Part shown: piece after piece, positions 32,431 to 35,940 of the stretch
Position numbering within the stretch: the stretch's first letter is position 1
How the letters are laid out: every line of letters starts with the position of its first letter
Origin: Bacteroidales bacterium H3
GTDB taxonomy: Bacteria; Bacteroidota; Bacteroidia; Bacteroidales; Muribaculaceae
DNA length: 35,940 nucleotides
Direction: 5' to 3'
Assembly (NCBI GenBank): GCA_001701135.1
Contig: DAAN01000008.1
Location: 1-35,940, forward strand
Position numbers and translations under genes: made by a program
The notes under the pieces: generated by a model
What the model was told of the DNA's origin: nothing
What the model saw: only the letters and a program-made list of their open reading frames with translations
Databases searched by the model: none

Positions 32431-33783
32431 TTACGCTGCTGCGGGTATAAAGCAAAGCCGGGAGCCGACGTACGCAAGCGTAAGCGAGGGGGCGTTATAC
32501 GTATTCGCAGACGCGAGGCCGGCATCCGTGCCGTTAGTCGCAGTCCCGCCGAAGAGCACGCCCCTAAGAGCCTGCCCGCTGGTCGGGATGTTGGTATAGA
32601 AGTAGTCGCAGAAGTATGCCGTAGAGCTGGCAGCGGCTCCTGCTACTATCGGCATATTTTCGCCGTATTCTCCTACCATGAGCGTCTTAACGTAGCCCTC
32701 ATTTCTTGGAAGGTCGCCGCGCTCCTGGTAGTTGGCCAGGGCGGCCTCGGTGCTTCCGAAGTTAGCCGGGTTGTCGCAGGTGTAGAAGATCGAGCGGCCG
32801 CCGCCGTCGTTGCTCTGAATTAGGCAGAGACAGCCGTCCGTCCAGCTCCATGTGTGGCCGAAGGGGTTTTCTATGCCGCGGTAGCTGGGTACCTTGACGA
32901 CGAGCGCCGTACCTCCGGGGTTATACTCGTCGGGCATCGTAAAGCTGACTACGCCGGTAGCGTTGCCGAGGCTGTTGGTTATGCCGCAGGGGATAAATGG
33001 GTTGTAGCCGTTAAGCGTGTTCCATTTGCTGCTCTCCAGGGTTGTTACTCCGGCGCCGAGGCCTCCCTGCTTGTAGCCGTTGGCGTCCGGCTGGGCGTTA
33101 AATTCGGCCTGGCAGTTGCGGGTGGCGTATTCTATAACAAAGAGCCAGTAGGTGGTTCGCTGGGCTTCGTATAGGTCGCAATTCCAGCCGGCGCCGTTGA
33201 GGCCGGCCGTCCCTCGGTTGCGGGCGTAGGCTCGGAAGTTGGTTAACGATATGCTGGTGGCGGGCTTGCCGAGAAGGCTTCTATAGGTACCGTCCCAGGA
33301 GGCGGTGTTGTTGCCGCCTCGGAAGGCCGCCGTAGTGTTGCACACTGCGGCCAGCTTGGGGGTGGCTGCTACGGTTCGGTCTACGGTGGCTTCGACTGCG
33401 CTACGGTAGCACTTGCGTACCTTGTGGAAGCCCGGCAGGGGATACTCGCTAATTAAGGAGCTGAAGTTGTTGCCGTCAAACTCGAATTTAGCGTAGTGAT
33501 CCGGAAGCTCTACCATATACATGCCGTCGGTGCCGTCGAGCTTGGCGGCGGTTCCGCTGTCCTTCTTGGTGCTGTCGGTCGGGTGCAGGTAGTAGTTTAC
33601 GGTGCCGTCGTCTTTAAGAATACAGCGGCGCATCCTGCTCTGGATCGGCAGGCTCTGGTGTAGCTCGGTGCGGCCTACGCGCTCTACGGCGGGGTCTCCT
33701 ACGCTGAGCTTTATTTTCACGCCGTAGTAATAATCGTAGGGAAAAACGGGCTTAGTGTTGCCCGCGGCGATAATAAGTCCCAT
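32431..33783 (-). CDS. DGR target protein, predicted phage tail/receptor-binding protein
   Basis: This 450-residue protein is the target of the DGR. Its C-terminal end carries VR (residues about 408-445), where 11 residues differ from the template: 414, 416, 420, 425, 429, 434, 436, 438, 439, 443 and 444. The scaffold residues GVLFGG, NAPS and GSR are unchanged. Such targets end in a C-type-lectin-like fold that displays the variable residues for binding, and the region around DLYEAQRTTYWLFVIEYATR fits that fold. No signal peptide is seen, as for a virion protein. It lies directly after a small protein gene and has 18 bp between stop and start. Confidence 0.9.
   Translation of the reverse strand: MGLIIAAGNTKPVFPYDYYYGVKIKLSVGDPAVERVGRTELHQSLPIQSRMRRCILKDDGTVNYYLHPTDSTKKDSGTAAKLDGTDGMYMVELPDHYAKFEFDGNNFSSLISEYPLPGFHKVRKCYRSAVEATVDRTVAATPKLAAVCNTTAAFRGGNNTASWDGTYRSLLGKPATSISLTNFRAYARNRGTAGLNGAGWNCDLYEAQRTTYWLFVIEYATRNCQAEFNAQPDANGYKQGGLGAGVTTLESSKWNTLNGYNPFIPCGITNSLGNATGVVSFTMPDEYNPGGTALVVKVPSYRGIENPFGHTWSWTDGCLCLIQSNDGGGRSIFYTCDNPANFGSTEAALANYQERGDLPRNEGYVKTLMVGEYGENMPIVAGAAASSTAYFCDYFYTNIPTSGQALRGVLFGGTATNGTDAGLASANTYNAPSLTLAYVGSRLCFIPAAA
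32451..32563 (-). repeat. DGR variable repeat (VR)
   Basis: This is the 113-bp 3' end of the target gene that matches TR. Substitutions relative to TR (coding strand) include AAT to ACT twice, AAT to GAT, TAT to TCT, AAT to TAT, AAT to CTT three times, AAC to TAC, ATC to GTC and TAC to TGC. No change occurs at any TR base other than A, and no insertion or deletion is present. Confidence 0.95.
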
Positions 33784-33801
33784 GTTTTACGCTGGTGTTT
33801 A

Positions 33802-34065
33802 TTAGTTGCCCCAGAGCAGCGCGGTGGCGCTGTTGCTGGGTTTAATCTCGTTAATTATCTCGGGGTTCCATCCGGTCTCGAAGCGGGTGTTAACGTATTG
33901 CCCCCGGGGCATCCCCCAGAGGTTGACTTCTAAGAAGCAGGCGGCCTCGCCGTCGTTCTTGAGGTTGAAGGGTCGCCCCAGGCTGAAGGGCTGGCCGTTC
34001 TCGAAGGTAACGGCGCCCATCTCGCTGATCTGGGCGCTTACCGTGTCGCCTTGTCTGTTGAGCAT
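33802..34065 (-). CDS. Small hypothetical phage protein, first of the DGR operon
   Basis: This is an 87-residue protein with no signal peptide or membrane span. It is strand-rich (ISEMGAVTFENGQPF and CFLEVNLWGMPRG) and ends NSATALLWGN. It is the first gene behind the promoter at 34085-34092 and is followed 18 bp later by the DGR target gene. A role as a small tail or tail-fibre associated protein is likely from position, but no family is recognised. Confidence 0.65.
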   Translation of the reverse strand: MLNRQGDTVSAQISEMGAVTFENGQPFSLGRPFNLKNDGEAACFLEVNLWGMPRGQYVNTRFETGWNPEIINEIKPSNSATALLWGN

Positions 34066-34084
34066 GGTCGTTTTAATTTGTCTG

Positions 34085-34092
34085 CAAAGTTA
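34085..34092 (-). promoter_or_regulatory. Promoter -7 element of the DGR/lysis operon
   Basis: The minus strand reads TAACTTTG, the consensus -7, 20 bp before the first gene's ATG. No TTTG is found at the -33 position, so activation or a weak promoter is likely. A palindrome sits just upstream. Confidence 0.65.
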
Positions 34093-34101
34093 CTGATAAA
34101 T

Positions 34102-34116
34102 GTACTATGATAGTAC
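34102..34116. promoter_or_regulatory. 15-bp palindrome in the DGR operon promoter (operator candidate)
   Basis: GTACTAT-G-ATAGTAC is a perfect inverted repeat that fills the spacer upstream of the -7 element, where a repressor would block RNA polymerase. A phage repressor or host regulator is the likely binder; neither is in the window. Confidence 0.55.
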
Positions 34117-34186
34117 GTTGGTTAAAAACTCGCTCATAACTTTTGCCGTGGCCGTGTCGCGGCTCCTGGTATAAAGCGAAGGAAGA

Positions 34187-34212
34187 AGCCCCGGCGCCGT
34201 GTTGCCGGGGCT
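34187..34212 (-). terminator. Hairpin after the truncated phage gene
   Basis: AGCCCCGGC (34187-34195) pairs with GCCGGGGCT (34204-34212). On the minus strand TTCTTCC follows, a weak T-rich tail, 5 bp past the stop of the truncated gene. It would separate that gene from the DGR operon. Nothing else is seen in 34117-34186. Confidence 0.6.
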
Positions 34213-34216
34213 GGGT

Positions 34217-34430
34217 TTATGTCGTCTTAATTCGTACCCATTTGCCGTTAACGAGCGTCTGGGCGCCGCTGGAGTCGACCTTCAGACCGTAATTGCCCCA
34301 GCGGGTCTCGAAGCCCTGGGAGGCTGAATAAAATAGATACTTGTCGGAGGCGTGCATGGTTAAAATGCCGTCTTTGGCGATGGTCGTTATATTGGTGCTT
34401 TGGGCGGCGGTTGGAAAAGGCGCGCGTGAT
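34217..34430 (-). pseudogene. C-terminal remnant of a phage tail gene cut by IS21
   Basis: About 70 codons of one frame end at TAA 34217-34219. The residues include ITTIAKDGILTMHASDKYLF, then FETRWGNYGLKVDSSG and TLVNGKWVRIKTT, the look of a tail-fibre or tail-tip C-terminus. The frame has no start in this window because the IS21-family element begins near 34431. The rest of the gene should resume beyond the far end of the element. Confidence 0.65.
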
Positions 34431-34515
34431 TGACCCCTTCGGGCACGCGGGACTGACCCCTATGGGCGAAATAAGAATGACCCTTGCGGGCGAAATAAAA
34501 ATGACCCCTGTCGAA
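34431..34515. repeat. Iterated end repeats of the IS21-family element
   Basis: Four copies of TGACCC(C/T) followed by a GGGC- or CGAAGC-like half begin at 34431, 34454, 34478 and 34502, spaced 23-24 bp. IS21-family ends carry multiple repeats that bind the transposase, so these mark the left end of the element. The exact end base and the target duplication cannot be fixed without the right end. Confidence 0.65.
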
Positions 34516-34538
34516 GCATTGGCAGGGGATTTTTTTTG

Positions 34539-34546
34539 TAGCTTTG
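34539..34546 (+). promoter_or_regulatory. Candidate -7 element for istA
   Basis: TAGCTTTG fits TAnnTTTG, 50 bp before the istA ATG. The -33 region is unclear (TTG at 34519-34521, 17 bp away). Confidence 0.4.
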
Positions 34547-34595
34547 AGATTCCTTGTTCTGGCACGGCGGGGATCAATCTCAAAAATTACAGAAT

Positions 34596-35940
34596 ATGAT
34601 TGCAAAATTAAAAAACATCCTTAGATGTTACGCAGTCGGAATGGGAATAAAAGAGACGGCCAACACGTTTCACCTTTCCCGCAACACCGTACGCAAGTAT
34701 GTCCGGCTGTTCATTTCAAGCGGCAAGACTGCCGAACAGCTGCTTGAGCTCTCGGAAGAGCATCTCCGTGAGATGTTCGGATGCACGGAGTTCCGTCGCC
34801 GCGAGCCATCTCAGCGTCAGCTGGAGCTGGACGCACTGATACCGGGCTATGTGGCCCGGCTCTCCCGCAAGGGCATGACGGTCCGCAAGCTTTTCAACGA
34901 ATACAAAAGCGAACATCCCGACGGCTTTCAGGAGTCAGTGTTCAAACGCGCTGTCCGGCAGTACCGGTTCCACACCACAGTAGTAGGCCACGTCGAGCAC
35001 TACGCCGCCGACCAGATGTATGTCGACTTCGCCGGAGACAAGCTGGAGGTGGTAGATGAAATGACTGGAGAAGTCAAAAAGGCTGAGGTGTTTGTCTCCA
35101 TACTTCCATTCAGCCACTACACGTACTGCGAGGCCGTGTGGTCGCAGCGCAAGGAAGACCTGATCAAGGCCTGTCAGAACGCGTTCGAATACTTCGGGGG
35201 TGTGACGGCCGCCATCGTGCCCGACAATCTGAAGGCGGCTGTAAAGACAAGCGACCGCAACGAGCCTGTGATCAACGAGGAGTTCGCGGCCTTCGCCGAC
35301 CATTACGGATGCGCCGTATATCCCGCGCGGGTCCGCCATCCCAAAGACAAGGCCCTTGTCGAGAACGCCGTCAAGCTGCTGTACCAGTCAGTGTATCTTG
35401 ACATAGAGGGGATGGTCTTCCCGTCGCTGGACGAACTGAACACGGCGATTCACATATCGCTGCACGACTTCAACGAAAGGCTGATGGCAGGGAGGAATAT
35501 GTCGCGTAAAGACATGTTCCTGCAGGGCGAAAAGGACTTCCTGCGTCCCCTTCCCGAGAAACCGTTTGTCATCAAGGAGCGAAAGCTGATGACAGTGGGC
35601 AAGAACTGTTATGTCTCCCTGTTCAAGCACCATTACAGCGTGCCGCGCGAGCATGTCGGCAAACGTGTGGTCATCCTTTATGACGCGGACACGGTTGAGA
35701 TCTACTGCGGCCTCAATCTCGTGGCGACACACGACCGCTGCGACATACCCTACACATACTCATGGAAGAAGGAACACAACCTGCCCGGCCATTACGGCCC
35801 GTATGACAAGGATCTGGAGGAACTCTTCAAGCGAGCCGCTGAAATGGACAACATCGTCCTTGACTACCTCCACGAAGTGGATGCCATGATGCAGTATCCG
35901 CCGAAATCCTTCAGCAGTTGCCGCGGCATACTGTCGCTTG
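34596..35940 (+). CDS. istA: IS21-family transposase IstA, 3' end cut by the window
   Basis: This DDE transposase cuts and joins the element's ends with help from the ATPase IstB. An N-terminal helix-turn-helix (about 8-40, with GIKETANTFHLSRNTVRKYV) binds the ends. The RNase H-like core has Asp144 in MYVDFAGDK, Asp210 in VPDNLKAAV and Glu256 in LVENAVK, the complete DDE triad. A linking domain follows (FERLMAGR-like DFNERLMAGRNMS). 448 codons are visible without a stop, and full-length IstA is somewhat longer. ATG 34596 opens the HTH directly. Confidence 0.93.
   Translation, partial: MIAKLKNILRCYAVGMGIKETANTFHLSRNTVRKYVRLFISSGKTAEQLLELSEEHLREMFGCTEFRRREPSQRQLELDALIPGYVARLSRKGMTVRKLFNEYKSEHPDGFQESVFKRAVRQYRFHTTVVGHVEHYAADQMYVDFAGDKLEVVDEMTGEVKKAEVFVSILPFSHYTYCEAVWSQRKEDLIKACQNAFEYFGGVTAAIVPDNLKAAVKTSDRNEPVINEEFAAFADHYGCAVYPARVRHPKDKALVENAVKLLYQSVYLDIEGMVFPSLDELNTAIHISLHDFNERLMAGRNMSRKDMFLQGEKDFLRPLPEKPFVIKERKLMTVGKNCYVSLFKHHYSVPREHVGKRVVILYDADTVEIYCGLNLVATHDRCDIPYTYSWKKEHNLPGHYGPYDKDLEELFKRAAEMDNIVLDYLHEVDAMMQYPPKSFSSCRGILSL

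Larger units (their letters stand above)
30670..33783 (-). mobile_element. Complete diversity-generating retroelement
   Basis: The element runs, in reading order on the minus strand, target gene with VR (32563-32451), hairpin (32410-32380), accessory candidate, TR (31986-31874), spacer and reverse transcriptase. TR and VR align over 113 bp without gaps; all 14 differences fall at TR adenines. This pattern is diagnostic of adenine-specific mutagenic retrohoming as described for Bordetella phage BPP-1. Confidence 0.95.
28290..34430 (-). mobile_element. Prophage end with DGR and lysis genes
   Basis: Between tRNA-Ser and the IS21-family element all genes lie on the minus strand in a tight series: a truncated phage gene, a small protein, the DGR target, a DGR accessory candidate, the template repeat, reverse transcriptase, two hypothetical proteins, a Cys4 protein, a GH108 lysozyme and a spanin-like lipoprotein. 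No integrase, portal or capsid gene is in the window, so the element's full extent and activity are unknown. The 3' side of tRNA-Ser is the likely chromosomal junction. Confidence 0.75.
34431..35940 (+). mobile_element. IS21-family insertion sequence, left part
   Basis: The element begins with the iterated end repeats and continues with an istA transposase gene that runs off the window. The helper ATPase gene istB and the right end are not in the window. It interrupts the prophage tail gene to its left. Confidence 0.85.

Noticed and set aside
34248..34605. Minus-strand frames across the IS end
   Set aside because: They cross the iterated IS repeats and do not continue the phage gene frame; the phage remnant is in a different frame.

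Overview
The window is a chromosome segment from a Bacteroidales bacterium. Promoters of the Bacteroidetes type (-7 element TAnnTTTG, sometimes with TTTG 19-20 bp upstream) precede many genes. The proteins are typical of the order: lipoproteins, an LTXXQ-like periplasmic protein, a TPR-type sensor kinase and a secreted phospholipase with a T9SS-like tail. The GC-rich coding sequence looks more like Muribaculaceae than Bacteroides proper, but that assignment is an inference.

Positions 1-9.9 kb, plus strand: topoisomerase IV subunit A (parC), a DUF3316-like outer-membrane protein, an S41 peptidase lipoprotein, a metal-chelate/vitamin-type binding lipoprotein, a T7-lysozyme-like amidase, a YitT membrane protein, a beta-barrel-like protein and a mutarotase-fold lipoprotein. 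Three starts in this stretch abut 17-19 bp perfect tandem duplications. Positions 9.9-14.3 kb hold an ArnT/PMT-type glycosyltransferase and a cysteine-rich Spy-like protein (both minus), then a NodB-type deacetylase and an ArnC/DPM1-like glycosyltransferase (plus). Together they resemble a lipid A or surface-glycan decoration route. Positions 14.5-20.9 kb hold a sensor histidine kinase, a glycerophosphodiester phosphodiesterase and a convergent 980-residue PI-PLC-domain protein. The gap between the last two is full of hairpins and CTAAACC repeats.

Positions 20.9-28.3 kb: two identical tRNA-Val(TAC) genes, rplS, an orphan UmuD-like protease, then a tight glmS-rmlB-rmlA-aminotransferase operon for amino-sugar and dTDP-sugar precursors, followed by tRNA-Ser(TGA).

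Positions 28.3-34.4 kb are the end of a prophage next to tRNA-Ser, with all genes on the minus strand. It carries the main find, a complete diversity-generating retroelement (DGR). The parts are a reverse transcriptase (30670-31719), a 113-bp template repeat (TR, 31874-31986), an unrecognised protein in the place where avd usually sits (32014-32349), an 11-bp-stem hairpin (32380-32410), and a 450-residue target protein whose last ~40 residues are the variable repeat (VR, 32451-32563). TR and VR differ at 14 positions, and every one is an adenine in the TR coding strand. Lysis-type genes follow on the same strand: a membrane protein, a 52-residue Cys4 protein, a GH108 lysozyme and a u-spanin-like lipoprotein. 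The unit has its own promoter with a 15-bp palindrome just upstream. Beyond it, an IS21-family element (34.43 kb to the window end) has cut a further phage gene, leaving only its C-terminus.
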